Below are positions 42,033-50,321 of a stretch of DNA of 64,000 nt, piece by piece (within the stretch, counting starts at the first letter, position 1; each line of letters begins with the position of its first letter). The DNA comes from Eubacterium sp. An11 (GTDB lineage Bacteria > Bacillota > Clostridia > Lachnospirales > Lachnospiraceae). The position numbers were made by a program, and so were the translations under genes. Under the pieces are notes generated by a model. It searched no databases, had not been told where the DNA came from, and worked only from the letters and a program-made list of their open reading frames with translations. The stretch lies in NCBI RefSeq assembly GCF_002161065.1, contig NZ_NFLV01000004.1:1-64000 (forward strand), read 5' to 3'.

Positions 42033-42299
42033 TTATTCCTCCTCAATCAAATCATGTTCAACAAGCTTTGCTGTCCCTGCATTAATTTCAGCAGCTATTT
42101 TTTCCAGGTGCTTCATATTGCTTTCAGAATAAAACGGATCGGCGGATACTTCAAAAGGAATCCGTCTTTCTCTGCCGACTTTTTTTGCAAAGATCGTGAA
42201 GGCGGCTGTCATGGATAACCCCATATCGGCACACGCCTGTTCCATTTTCTGTTTTACATCTGCATCTAATCGAAAATTTACGTTTACTGTCTGTGCCAT
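42033..42299 (-). CDS. RelB/DinJ family antitoxin, orphan
   Basis: An 88-residue protein with a ribbon-helix-helix N-terminus (Val-Asn-Val-Asn-Phe-Arg-Leu-Asp-Ala-Asp-Val-Lys) and the DinJ motif Met-Gly-Leu-Ser-Met-Thr-Ala-Ala-Phe-Thr-Ile-Phe-Ala-Lys, then an acidic toxin-binding tail. The family normally works with a YafQ or RelE endoribonuclease encoded next to it; none is found on either side. The gene sits between two related 60-bp repeats, which may mark an excision or mobility scar. It could also act as a solitary regulator or counter toxins of other elements. Confidence 0.85.
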   Translation of the reverse strand: MAQTVNVNFRLDADVKQKMEQACADMGLSMTAAFTIFAKKVGRERRIPFEVSADPFYSESNMKHLEKIAAEINAGTAKLVEHDLIEEE

Positions 42300-42406
42300 C
42301 TCTATTCCCCTTTCTTTTTTCCTTCTTCAAATTTGATTATTTAGATTATAGCAATTTGTAATGAAAAATACAAGTATTTTTCATTACATTTATTTTAGCA
42401 TAAATA

Positions 42407-42465
42407 AATGGAGCCCCTGCTCCACAGATGATATCTCATCTATAAAACATAAGCCCCACTTTTTA
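42407..42465. repeat. Right copy of the repeat flanking the antitoxin gene
   Basis: Related to 41882-41942 in the same orientation: both start AAATGGAGCC, share TGCTCCA-AGAT and end in an A-rich stretch followed by GCYCCAC. On the minus strand it contains GGAGC-AGGG-GCTCC and GATGA-GATA-TCATC hairpins. Confidence 0.45.
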
Positions 42466-42531
42466 CAGGAAACGTCATAATAATTTTTATTATGATGTTT
42501 CCTGCGCCTATTTTTGCTGCGCAAAGCGCAG
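42466..42531. terminator. Two hairpins after spoIIIAH
   Basis: Right after the spoIIIAH stop are CTGCGC-AAA-GCGCAG (42517-42531) and a longer stem CAGGAAAC-TCATAATAA with its complement (42466-42504, one mismatch). U-runs are weak on the minus strand. They probably end the spoIIIA transcript. Confidence 0.5.
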
Positions 42532-42539
42532 GTTTTCTG

Positions 42540-43157
42540 TCAGCTTCCGGATACGTTCATCCGGCTGATGACAATCTGGCTGACGGTGCAGCCGGTCTTT
42601 CTGGTGACGATGTCTTCAATCTGTGCCCGGTCCGCCTGGCTCAGTACGTCGTAGTTTAAAACCACGTCGACGCTGTCGTCGCCGATGGATACCACCGAAT
42701 CTCCGTAGCCTTTGGTGTCGAGGAGCTGTTCGGTGGCCGCCTCTTTTTCAATGACTTCCGCCAATTTTGTAAGTTTGGCCACGGCGTCCTCTTTTTCGCT
42801 GTCGCTCAAGGATTCATTTTCAATGATCTCGTTGAGGGAATCCCGGGTTTTGGAGTGGGTCTGTTCCCGCTCCATCTTTGCGCCGGCCACGTATTCTCCC
42901 ACCTGCGCCTGGGTGAGCACGGCGTCGCCGATGGTCTCCGTATCCTCGGTGGGGATCTCATCGTCCACCTTTTCGCTGATGAGGGAGTCGCCGTCGGAGA
43001 TGTCCATGGTGTCAATGGTATCCAGAGAGTCCTCCGCCGTCTCATAGCTGACAGTGGACGGCGCCTCTGATTTGGTAAAGTTCAGATACCCTGCCACGGC
43101 AATCATAATTGCCAGCGAGGTGATCGCAATCTGATTGCTTTTAAATATTTTTTTCAT
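42540..43157 (-). CDS. spoIIIAH: Stage III sporulation protein SpoIIIAH
   Basis: 205 residues: an N-terminal membrane helix (about 10-27), a Glu/Asp-rich linker and a C-terminal ring-building domain of the YscJ/FliF type (about 115-205; Asp-Ser-Val-Asp-Val-Val-Leu-Asn-Tyr and Gly-Cys-Thr-Val-Ser-Gln-Ile-Val-Ile). It is the mother-cell half of the channel that pairs with forespore SpoIIQ across the intermembrane space. It overlaps spoIIIAG by four bases. Confidence 0.92.
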   Translation of the reverse strand: MKKIFKSNQIAITSLAIMIAVAGYLNFTKSEAPSTVSYETAEDSLDTIDTMDISDGDSLISEKVDDEIPTEDTETIGDAVLTQAQVGEYVAGAKMEREQTHSKTRDSLNEIIENESLSDSEKEDAVAKLTKLAEVIEKEAATEQLLDTKGYGDSVVSIGDDSVDVVLNYDVLSQADRAQIEDIVTRKTGCTVSQIVISRMNVSGS

Positions 43158-43729
43158 TGATGAACCTCCATTTTCAACACTTTGATGCGATTGACTGATA
43201 TTCCGAAAAGAACCTGTGCGGCCTCGGTCACCGCCGCTGCCACTGTATTATTGTCTGCTCCCTCGCAGGCAATGACAACGCCGGCAATCGCCGGTTCCAG
43301 CTCCTTGATGACGTAAGGCGCCGATTCGCCGCTTTCATCGGCGAGGACGGTCTCATTTTCTCTTCTGCTGCTCTGCCGCTCATTTTTTGTCCCGTCGGAG
43401 GTCTCCGTCTCTGTTTCCAGTTCCTCCGTATCATCTTTATTTAACACTGATTCTCTGGACGCTTCTAAAGTGATCATCACCTCCACCTGTCCCACCCCGT
43501 CTACATTTTCCAGGATATGTACTAATTTATTTTCAAGTCCCTCAATATATGCTTCATTTTCACTGACTGACGCTGTATTTTGTACCTCGGTGTTTTCTTC
43601 CGGTTCTGCTCTCGCCCTCCATTCGGAAAGATTAGTCACAAGAAGGATGACTCCGGCGATGGCGATCAGAAGAATCTTTTCCACACCAAAATCCTTCAGC
43701 GTTATTTTTTTCCGTTCTTTCTTTTCCAT
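43154..43729 (-). CDS. spoIIIAG: Stage III sporulation protein SpoIIIAG
   Basis: 191 residues with a basic N-terminus, one membrane helix (about 19-36) and a ring-forming domain interrupted by a long acidic stretch (Asp-Asp-Thr-Glu-Glu-Leu-Glu-Thr-Glu, about 95-125), as expected for SpoIIIAG. It builds a large oligomeric ring in the sporulation channel. The last four bases overlap spoIIIAH. Confidence 0.92.
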   Translation of the reverse strand: MEKKERKKITLKDFGVEKILLIAIAGVILLVTNLSEWRARAEPEENTEVQNTASVSENEAYIEGLENKLVHILENVDGVGQVEVMITLEASRESVLNKDDTEELETETETSDGTKNERQSSRRENETVLADESGESAPYVIKELEPAIAGVVIACEGADNNTVAAAVTEAAQVLFGISVNRIKVLKMEVHQ

Positions 43730-43772
43730 ACCGGCCCCACTCTCCTTTTCTCCTGCAAAAGGTTTCCTGTCC

Positions 43773-44282
43773 TCAGTCTTTTACTGTTATATCTATATTC
43801 GATGCCTCCAGATTATAGACTTCCATAAGCGCCTCCCGGAAATCGTGAATCTGCGGAGTCTTTCCCTCCTCCCCGCTCTCCCTGCCTTCCACCTTAAGGC
43901 TCCTTATGGCGTCGCCCTCCGGCTTCCAGCGGACGCGGACTTTGGTCACTTCAATGAAAAAAGAAGCGGCGAGCTCTGTCACCTGCTTCTGTATCGTCTG
44001 GTCGTATTCTTCCTGTATATCTTTTTTCATTTTTTTCAGATCTTCTGACTGCTCGATGATCTGCCACTCATTTTTCAGCTGATTGAGGATATAGGAGGCG
44101 TCCATGTACTGCCCCGCCCCCGCAAAGTCAATGAAAGGTTTGACCAGGCAGAGCATCATGAGGAATCCGGAGAAGAAACGCAGATAGCTTTCGTATTTTG
44201 TATTCCGGATAAAGCTGTCGCAGACAAGCAGAAGGACATTCATATAGAGAATGGTTTTCAGCCAGTCTTTTAAATATTCCAT
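43773..44282 (-). CDS. spoIIIAF: Stage III sporulation protein SpoIIIAF
   Basis: 169 residues with two N-terminal membrane helices (about 8-25 and 33-50) and a soluble domain (about 60-169) with alternating beta/alpha pattern. Start preceded by GGAGG. Located between spoIIIAE and spoIIIAG in the standard order. A component of the mother-cell channel complex. Confidence 0.88.
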   Translation of the reverse strand: MEYLKDWLKTILYMNVLLLVCDSFIRNTKYESYLRFFSGFLMMLCLVKPFIDFAGAGQYMDASYILNQLKNEWQIIEQSEDLKKMKKDIQEEYDQTIQKQVTELAASFFIEVTKVRVRWKPEGDAIRSLKVEGRESGEEGKTPQIHDFREALMEVYNLEASNIDITVKD

Positions 44283-44306
44283 GGAACGCGCCTCCTCTCT
44301 TCGTCT

Positions 44307-45620
44307 TTATATTTTGTTGGTCGCCAGGGAGGTGACCGCTATGGTGAGGATGAACAGGGCCGCCGTGATCCCCAGGGTATACACCAGCAGTATGCCGCCT
44401 TTCTGCGCCGCGCTGATACACCGGATGAACCGCTCGTCGGCCACCGGCTCCAGCAGAATGGACAAAAGCAGATAAAACAGACAGTACAGCAGCAGTTTGA
44501 TGATGGGCACGGCCAGAAACAGCAGGATAAAGATGATGGCCGCAGCTCCCATGGTATTTTTTATCATCAGGGCGGAACCAACCACCGTTCCCGCCACCGA
44601 CTGCACCACCGACCCGACGCCGGGGATCATTCCCACAATCCGGTTGAACACCGCATTTTTTGTGGTGTCAAAGGACGGGACCACCATAGTCTCCAGCAGG
44701 TGAAAGCCGAAAAACAAGACAAAAAGGAACTTCATGCTTTTGGATAAAAGCAGATAGAGGCTTTCGCACAGCCTGGAAATGTTAGGCCGGGCGGAAAAGT
44801 TATTGAGCAGTTCCAGCAGCAGATAATACTGGATCATGGGCAGCACCACCGTCAGACAGATCCAGTTGACCACCAGCACCACGATCATAAAATATTCATA
44901 AAAGACCACTCCCACCGTCAGATTGCCGCTTAAGGTGACCGCCAGAGTATATGCGGGTATGAGCATCTTGAGCAGTTTTGACAGCGTTTCCACCGTATGG
45001 GAGAAAAGATTCGCCATGATGGTGAAGTTGGAAAAAATGATGGTAAAAGTAATAAAGTACGAGATCAGAAAGCCGCTGTCCCCGATGGCAAACTGCCGGA
45101 AAGAGGAGGAAATGTTATTGAACACGGCGGCAAAAATGATCACTCCGATCAGTTCCCCCATGAGCACCCAGGAAGTGGATATCTCATAAGTCAGCGTTTC
45201 TAAAAGCCACATCCCGGCTTCTTCCAGGGCGTCCGTGAAGCGGAAGTCCAGCAGAGCGTCAAATATGGCGGAGAAATCCGGGTATTCGTAGTCTTCCTCC
45301 AGACCATGAAGCTCCCTGGTCAGTTCATCAATATCCAGCTGACTCTCCGCTTCTTCCGCGTTCTCCCGGCCATCGGTCTGCTCCTCTTCTGCCTGTCCTG
45401 TTTGTCCATCCTCTGCCTCCTCAGACCGGCTGTCTTCCTGCTGCTCCCCCTGCCTGTCCCGCTCAGATGACCCCTGTGCCGTTCCTGACGCCGCCTGCAC
45501 GGGCAGCGGTCCCCAGGATGCAAACCACAGAAACGTCAGCCACGCAAACGTCAGTGACAGAAACACACCCGGCCGTATTCTTTTTTTCTTTTCCTTTTTC
45601 CTTCCCGCTGTCCTCTCCAT
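44307..45620 (-). CDS. spoIIIAE: Stage III sporulation protein SpoIIIAE
   Basis: 437 residues with a signal-like N-terminus, an acidic, Gln-rich low-complexity segment (about 45-105) longer than I would expect, then a polytopic membrane region of about eight helices (about 150-437) with the family's Met-Ile-Pro-Gly-Val-Gly-Ser-Val-Val loop. It is the largest integral membrane part of the SpoIIIA channel. The start at 45620 has GGAGG 7 bases upstream. Confidence 0.92.
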   Translation of the reverse strand: MERTAGRKKEKKKRIRPGVFLSLTFAWLTFLWFASWGPLPVQAASGTAQGSSERDRQGEQQEDSRSEEAEDGQTGQAEEEQTDGRENAEEAESQLDIDELTRELHGLEEDYEYPDFSAIFDALLDFRFTDALEEAGMWLLETLTYEISTSWVLMGELIGVIIFAAVFNNISSSFRQFAIGDSGFLISYFITFTIIFSNFTIMANLFSHTVETLSKLLKMLIPAYTLAVTLSGNLTVGVVFYEYFMIVVLVVNWICLTVVLPMIQYYLLLELLNNFSARPNISRLCESLYLLLSKSMKFLFVLFFGFHLLETMVVPSFDTTKNAVFNRIVGMIPGVGSVVQSVAGTVVGSALMIKNTMGAAAIIFILLFLAVPIIKLLLYCLFYLLLSILLEPVADERFIRCISAAQKGGILLVYTLGITAALFILTIAVTSLATNKI

Positions 45621-45659
45621 GGTGTTCCTCCTCTCTTTCCGGCAGCCGGGAAACATTTT

Positions 45660-46043
45660 TTACATGACGGATTCAATGGTTTCCAGCAGGGAATTGATGA
45701 TCGGTATGCTCAGAATAAATATGGATATCTTTCCGATGATCTCCACCTGGAAGGAGATGGACTGATAGCCCAGGTCCTGGCAGATATTAGAAGCCACCTG
45801 ACAGATAAAGGCGATGGCCAGCAGTTTAAACAGGATGTTGATATAAGTGTCGCTTACGTGTATTTTTCCTCCCAGATTCTCCGCGAAATCCACGATGACC
45901 GATACATTTGACGTGAGGTAGGCGATGAGGAAGAGACAGACGGCCAGAAGAACAAATACGCTGTACTCTTTGCCGAACTGCCGGATCACCACCGTGAGGA
46001 TGGCTCCTCCTATACCTATGAGCGCGATTTTTAAAATGACCAT
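45660..46043 (-). CDS. spoIIIAD: Stage III sporulation protein SpoIIIAD
   Basis: 127 residues, three or four membrane helices, with Leu-Ile-Gly-Ile-Gly-Gly-Ala at the start and Ala-Ser-Asn-Ile-Cys-Gln-Asp-Leu-Gly-Tyr in the middle, both typical of the SpoIIIAC/AD family. Paralogous in part to SpoIIIAC upstream. Confidence 0.9.
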   Translation of the reverse strand: MVILKIALIGIGGAILTVVIRQFGKEYSVFVLLAVCLFLIAYLTSNVSVIVDFAENLGGKIHVSDTYINILFKLLAIAFICQVASNICQDLGYQSISFQVEIIGKISIFILSIPIINSLLETIESVM

Positions 46044-46108
46044 ATGAATACCCCCGTATCCTTCTGCCGCAGCAGGCGGACTGCCCGCACATTTTCATGC
46101 CTGTGCAT

Positions 46109-46303
46109 TTACAATTGAAAGAGACTGTATATCTGATTAAACAGATCATTGATGCACGGAATGATCCATGACAGCACAATAAACAGTCCCGACAAACTGA
46201 TCAGGAAAGCCTGCTCCTCCCGGCCGGCGTGTTTGAGCACCTGGTTCAGGATGGTCACGAGAATTCCCACGGCTGCAATTTTAAAAATAAGCTGAATGGT
46301 CAT
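46109..46303 (-). CDS. spoIIIAC: Stage III sporulation protein SpoIIIAC
   Basis: 64 residues with two membrane helices and a basic turn (Lys-His-Ala-Gly-Arg-Glu-Glu), the normal size and layout of SpoIIIAC. It lies ten bases after spoIIIAB and has AGGAG before its start. Confidence 0.9.
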   Translation of the reverse strand: MTIQLIFKIAAVGILVTILNQVLKHAGREEQAFLISLSGLFIVLSWIIPCINDLFNQIYSLFQL

Positions 46304-46312
46304 TGGTCTCTC

Positions 46313-46825
46313 CTATATCAGAAAAATAACAATCAGTGCGCTCATGGACAGACACAGAGCCTGGTATACTTTCCTCTGGCTGTCCAGCTGTTTTTTCATG
46401 ACACTCACGTGCTCCTCTATCTCCCGGGAAAGCTGTTCCGACGTGTCCTTATGAAATACCAGATCATCGGACAGCAGATTCCGCCCCGCACGAAGGAACA
46501 GGTACTGTTCCTCGTCGGTGAGATTCTCCGCCAGATGATGAGTCAGCAGCCGTTCAAATTCATCGGAAAAAGTAAAGTCCCCGCCCTCTCTCATCTCCTC
46601 CGACAAATCCGAGAAAAAATCTTTCCAGCAGGAGCTGGTGCGGCGGCTGATCTCCGCAAACAGTTCCGGCAGCGGGATCTTTGCGTTTCTGATTTCCGAT
46701 TCCAGCAGGCGGAACAGATACTCTCCTTCTTCCAAAAGCTCCACGTGCCGCATGCCGGGCTCCGCCATCCGGCGGCTTAAAAGATAACCGGACACCAGCA
46801 AGAGAAAGGCTCCCAGCCACTTCAT
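46313..46825 (-). CDS. spoIIIAB: Stage III sporulation protein SpoIIIAB
   Basis: 170 residues with an N-terminal and a C-terminal membrane helix flanking a helical soluble domain, and the family motif Leu-Glu-Ser-Glu-Ile-Arg-Asn-Ala-Lys-Ile-Pro-Leu. It resembles type II/IV secretion GspF-like assembly proteins and is thought to work with the SpoIIIAA ATPase. Overlaps spoIIIAA by four bases. Confidence 0.92.
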   Translation of the reverse strand: MKWLGAFLLLVSGYLLSRRMAEPGMRHVELLEEGEYLFRLLESEIRNAKIPLPELFAEISRRTSSCWKDFFSDLSEEMREGGDFTFSDEFERLLTHHLAENLTDEEQYLFLRAGRNLLSDDLVFHKDTSEQLSREIEEHVSVMKKQLDSQRKVYQALCLSMSALIVIFLI

Positions 46826-47784
46826 ACAACTCCCCTCCAGACCCGGTTCTTCCGGGCATCCAGGATGTCGATGCGACGCTGTCCGGTTTTCTCCGCATGA
46901 ATCTGAACATACCGTTCAAAGGGATATTTTTTCAGATAATCCCCCAGATACGGCCGTTCCAGAATGTCTTCCACATCTTTTCCATGAACGGTCATGAGCA
47001 GCCGGCAGCCGCAGTTTCGTATGTAGCGCAGCGCTTCAATGTCTCCCGAGTCGCCGATCTCATCGGCGGCGATGATCTGGGGCGCCATGGTGCGCAGCAT
47101 CATCAGCATTCCGTCTGCCTTGGGACAGTGATCGAGAAGATCAGTCCGCTGTCCCAGATAGAAACCTTCATAGAGTCTTGTCCGATTTCCAATCTCGCTT
47201 CTTTCATCCACCACCGAGACATTCTGCCCCTCAAAGTAGTCCGTTCCGTCGGACAGCATGCGGATGATATCTCTCAGATACGTGGTCTTCCCTCCGCCCG
47301 GCGGTGAGATCAGGAGCGTATTGTAAAAACAGCCGTCTTCCGTCAGGTAAGGAAAAAATGCACGGCAGCAGCCGGTGATTTCTCTGGCAATCCGCACATT
47401 CATGGAAGAAATCTGCTGCATCTGCCGTCTGCCTTCCCCGTCATAGTACACTTTGCCGCAAAGGCCGATGCGGTGCCCGCCCTTTAAAGTGATAAATCCT
47501 TCCCGTACCTCCTCCTTATAGGCAAAGAGAGAATACTGGCTGACTTTCTGAAAAATGATACGGATATCTTCCGGGGTGACCACATAGGCTCCGGTGTCTT
47601 TACAGGACAGCTCGCCATCTTCCGTCAGATAATATTCCTGCCTGAGCGTCCGAACCATCAGGGGCAGATAGACCCGCAGACGGATTTCCGTTATATCCGG
47701 GCGGGATATCACCCTCTCCATCCGCTTTCTTATACTGTCGGAAAAAATGTGAAGGATTTCTCTGGAAAGTTCTGTTTTCTCCAC
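46822..47784 (-). CDS. spoIIIAA: Stage III sporulation ATPase SpoIIIAA
   Basis: 320 residues of the secretion-ATPase type, with Walker A Pro-Pro-Gly-Gly-Gly-Lys-Thr-Thr near residue 163 and Walker B followed by Ala-Ala-Asp-Glu-Ile-Gly near 240. It powers the SpoIIIA-SpoIIQ channel from the mother cell. The start is a GTG at 47784 with AGGAGG 4-5 bases upstream. First gene of the eight-gene operon, which is preceded by a sigma-E-type promoter. Confidence 0.94.
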   Translation of the reverse strand: MEKTELSREILHIFSDSIRKRMERVISRPDITEIRLRVYLPLMVRTLRQEYYLTEDGELSCKDTGAYVVTPEDIRIIFQKVSQYSLFAYKEEVREGFITLKGGHRIGLCGKVYYDGEGRRQMQQISSMNVRIAREITGCCRAFFPYLTEDGCFYNTLLISPPGGGKTTYLRDIIRMLSDGTDYFEGQNVSVVDERSEIGNRTRLYEGFYLGQRTDLLDHCPKADGMLMMLRTMAPQIIAADEIGDSGDIEALRYIRNCGCRLLMTVHGKDVEDILERPYLGDYLKKYPFERYVQIHAEKTGQRRIDILDARKNRVWRGVV

Positions 47785-47817
47785 TGGTCCTCCTCCTTCC
47801 TGCCTTCTTATGCTTTA

Positions 47818-47845
47818 TATATATGAGACAACCCGGAAGATATGA
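47818..47845 (-). promoter_or_regulatory. Sigma-E-type promoter of the spoIIIA operon
   Basis: On the minus strand TCATA (47841-47845), 15 bases, CATATATA (47818-47825). This fits the mother-cell sigma-E consensus in both boxes and spacing, 33 bases before the spoIIIAA start, and agrees with the known control of this operon. Confidence 0.7.
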
Positions 47846-47860
47846 TTCGCAATTTTTTCC

Positions 47861-47916
47861 TTGTGGCAGAGAAGTTTCCGTAGTATAATCAAAATTAATA
47901 ACGATTCCTGTTATTA
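47861..47916 (+). promoter_or_regulatory. Sigma-A promoter and operator-like repeat of the flavoprotein gene
   Basis: TTGTGG (47861-47866), 17-base spacer, TATAAT (47884-47889). Just downstream is a 7-bp inverted repeat TAATAAC/GTTATTA with a 7-base loop (47896-47916), at the expected transcription start, where a repressor could bind. Confidence 0.6.
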
Positions 47917-47960
47917 GAAAATATGTAATAATGACAGACATAAAAAAGGAGGAGAATATT

Positions 47961-49424
47961 ATGTATGACGTATTAATCATCGGCGCCGGCATCGTCGGCA
48001 CAGCCATCGCCAGGAGACTGTCCCGCTATCAGCTTTCCGTCTGTCTCGTGGAGAAATCCAATGACGTGGCCATGGGTTCCACCAAGGCCAACAGCGCCAT
48101 TGTCCACGGCGGATACGCTGAAGCCAACGCCAAGTTAAAAGGACGTCTGTGCTACAAAGGCCGGGTACAGTACGAGCAGCTTAACAAAGAGCTGAATTTC
48201 GGCTTCCGGAAGACCGGCAGTCTCGTCATCACCACCGATGAAAACGACCTGCCAAAACTTCAGGATATGATGGAAAACGGTAAAAAGAACGGTCTGACTG
48301 ATCTGAAGATCTTAAATCACGATGAGATTCTCGCCCTGGAACCAAATATCAACCCGGACGTTTTATACGCGCTGTATTGTGAGGGCGCCGGCGTCTGTTC
48401 CCCGTATGAGATGGCCATCGCCATGGCGGAAAATGCCATTCACAACGGCGTGGAACTGTTTTTGTTCTCTGAAGTGGTGGGAATTGATAAGGAAGAAGAC
48501 CATTTCGTGGTCCACATGACCAACCGGGATTTCAAAGCCCGCTATGTCATCAATGCCGCCGGTCTTTATTCCGATAAGATCGACCAGATGGTCAATGAGA
48601 AGACCTTTGACATCCGCCCGCGTTCCGGCGAATACATCTTGTTCGCCCCGGGTACCGGAAAGGCTTTGAACACCGTTGTGTTCCAGATGCCTTCCAAGAT
48701 GGGAAAGGGCATCCTGGTGACCAGCACTTATCACGGCAATCTTCTTCTTGGACCAGACGCCATCGATGAGGACGGCGCCGTGGACAGAAGCACCCATGTG
48801 GAACGACTCTATAAGATTTACAAAGAAGGCCTTCTCACCACCGACAAGATGGATATCGAGACCTTCATCCGAAGCTTCACGGGCATCCGCGCCGTGGCCA
48901 GCACCGACGACTTCATCGTGGGCGCCACCGCCACACCTGGTTTCTTAAACGCTGCCGGCATCCAGTCTCCGGGTCTCACTTCCTCCCCGGCCATCGCTGA
49001 TATGATCACGGAGGAACTGGCCGCTCAGGGTCTGGTCCTCGAGGAAGATCCTTCCTACGATCCGTACCGGGCGCCGATCATAGAGCGGAAAGAAGAAATG
49101 CGTCCGTACTCCGAGATCGCACCACTTCTGGATATCCCGTCCTGTCCGGAAAAGATCATCTGCCGCTGCGAACAGGTGGAAGAAAAAACCATCGTAGACT
49201 GCCTGCACCGGGGCATTCCGGTTCTCTCGGTGGACGGCGTCAAGAGAAGAACCCGTGCCTCCATGGGCTACTGCCAGGGCGATTTCTGCCGGCCGCGGAT
49301 CAAGGCCATCATGGAGCGGGAATACGGCGTTCCTATCGACATCCGCACCGACATCCAGAAAGAAGGCGCCAAACGGGTGACCAGAGAAGAATTCCTGGCC
49401 TACTGCCGGGAGCAGGAAAAATAG
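47961..49424 (+). CDS. GlpA-like FAD-dependent oxidoreductase with BFD-type Fe-S domain
   Basis: 487 residues. N-terminal FAD-binding Gly-Ala-Gly-Ile-Val-Gly at 9-14, a DAO-type fold to about residue 370, then a BFD-like [2Fe-2S] domain with Cys-Arg-Cys near 408-410 and Cys-Gln-Gly-Asp-Phe-Cys near 443-448. This is the architecture of anaerobic glycerol-3-phosphate dehydrogenase A-like proteins of Clostridia. Relatives often stand next to a second flavoprotein and a small DUF1667 protein; here the gene is alone, ended by a strong terminator. AAAGGAGGAG precedes the ATG at 47961. The exact substrate is inferred from the family. Confidence 0.82.
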   Translation: MYDVLIIGAGIVGTAIARRLSRYQLSVCLVEKSNDVAMGSTKANSAIVHGGYAEANAKLKGRLCYKGRVQYEQLNKELNFGFRKTGSLVITTDENDLPKLQDMMENGKKNGLTDLKILNHDEILALEPNINPDVLYALYCEGAGVCSPYEMAIAMAENAIHNGVELFLFSEVVGIDKEEDHFVVHMTNRDFKARYVINAAGLYSDKIDQMVNEKTFDIRPRSGEYILFAPGTGKALNTVVFQMPSKMGKGILVTSTYHGNLLLGPDAIDEDGAVDRSTHVERLYKIYKEGLLTTDKMDIETFIRSFTGIRAVASTDDFIVGATATPGFLNAAGIQSPGLTSSPAIADMITEELAAQGLVLEEDPSYDPYRAPIIERKEEMRPYSEIAPLLDIPSCPEKIICRCEQVEEKTIVDCLHRGIPVLSVDGVKRRTRASMGYCQGDFCRPRIKAIMEREYGVPIDIRTDIQKEGAKRVTREEFLAYCREQEK

Positions 49425-49472
49425 GGAAAGATTGATTATATTCAACGAATTTCATATAGCTGACTGACGAGA

Positions 49473-49520
49473 AAAATCTCCTGCCGGAGCCATCACATGG
49501 TCATCCGACAGGAGATTTTA
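49473..49520. terminator. Bidirectional terminator between convergent genes
   Basis: AAAATCTCCTG and CAGGAGATTTT form a long stem with further pairing (GGA-CCAT against ATGG-TCC) in the loop, with A/U-runs on both sides. It separates the flavoprotein gene from the convergent ABC permease gene. Confidence 0.8.
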
Positions 49521-49532
49521 TTCTGTCTGTAT

Positions 49533-50321
49533 TCAGCTCTCCAGCCCCCGCCTGCGAAGCACCCGCTTCTCCACGGTGCGGAAAATCGCCTGGTCGATGA
49601 AGATACCCACCAGCACGATAACGACCATGACCAGCATGACCTGATTGATATCGGCCAGGTTCCGGCCGGTGATCAGCGTCTGACCCAGTCCGATGGATGT
49701 GGTCATGACCTCACCGCTCATCAACGCTCTCCACGCGAAGGACCAGCCCTGTTTCATGCCGGCGATGAGTTCCGGCAGGGCGGCCGGGAAGACAACTTTC
49801 CAGTAAACCTGTTTCTGGTTTGCGCCCATGGTCAGCGCAGCCTTTTTATAAATCGGCGGCACATTGTTGATGGCGTTATCCACGGCGATGGCAATGCTGA
49901 AAGCGGAGCCCATCACAACGACGAAGATGATGGCCGTCTGGGACAGGCCAAACCAGAGGATGGAAAACGGCACCCAGCAGATACTCGGCAGGGTCTGTAT
50001 ACCCATGATGAGTGGCCGGAGATTCCGGTGAAGGAACCCAAAATGATTCATCAGAATTCCGAGGATGCCTCCCAGCACCAGGGAAATCACATATCCGACG
50101 GCTCCCCGCAAAAGACTGTATCCGATGGCGGACAACAGACTGCCGTTTTCCATCAGTTTAAGAAAACTTTCCCAGACGCCGGCCGGTGACGGCATGGCGT
50201 AGGATTTCCAGATGGATAATCCGTCCACGCCCATCAGGTAAATAACCTGCCACAAAACGACGATAGCTGCCAGAAAGATGATTTCCTGTATGACTGCTGC
50301 TTTTTTGCTTCTCTTTTTCAT
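49533..50321 (-). CDS. ABC transporter permease, sulfonate/taurine/nitrate type
   Basis: 262 residues, about six membrane helices, with the permease-ATPase contact loop Glu-Leu-Ile-Ala-Gly-Met-Lys-Gln-Gly-Trp-Ser-Phe-Ala-Trp-Arg (about 185-200) of the SsuC/TauC family. Stands downstream of its ATPase with a four-base overlap and with a matching binding lipoprotein first in the operon. The substrate (aliphatic sulfonate, taurine or another small organic ion) cannot be fixed from sequence. Confidence 0.88.
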   Translation of the reverse strand: MKKRSKKAAVIQEIIFLAAIVVLWQVIYLMGVDGLSIWKSYAMPSPAGVWESFLKLMENGSLLSAIGYSLLRGAVGYVISLVLGGILGILMNHFGFLHRNLRPLIMGIQTLPSICWVPFSILWFGLSQTAIIFVVVMGSAFSIAIAVDNAINNVPPIYKKAALTMGANQKQVYWKVVFPAALPELIAGMKQGWSFAWRALMSGEVMTTSIGLGQTLITGRNLADINQVMLVMVVIVLVGIFIDQAIFRTVEKRVLRRRGLES

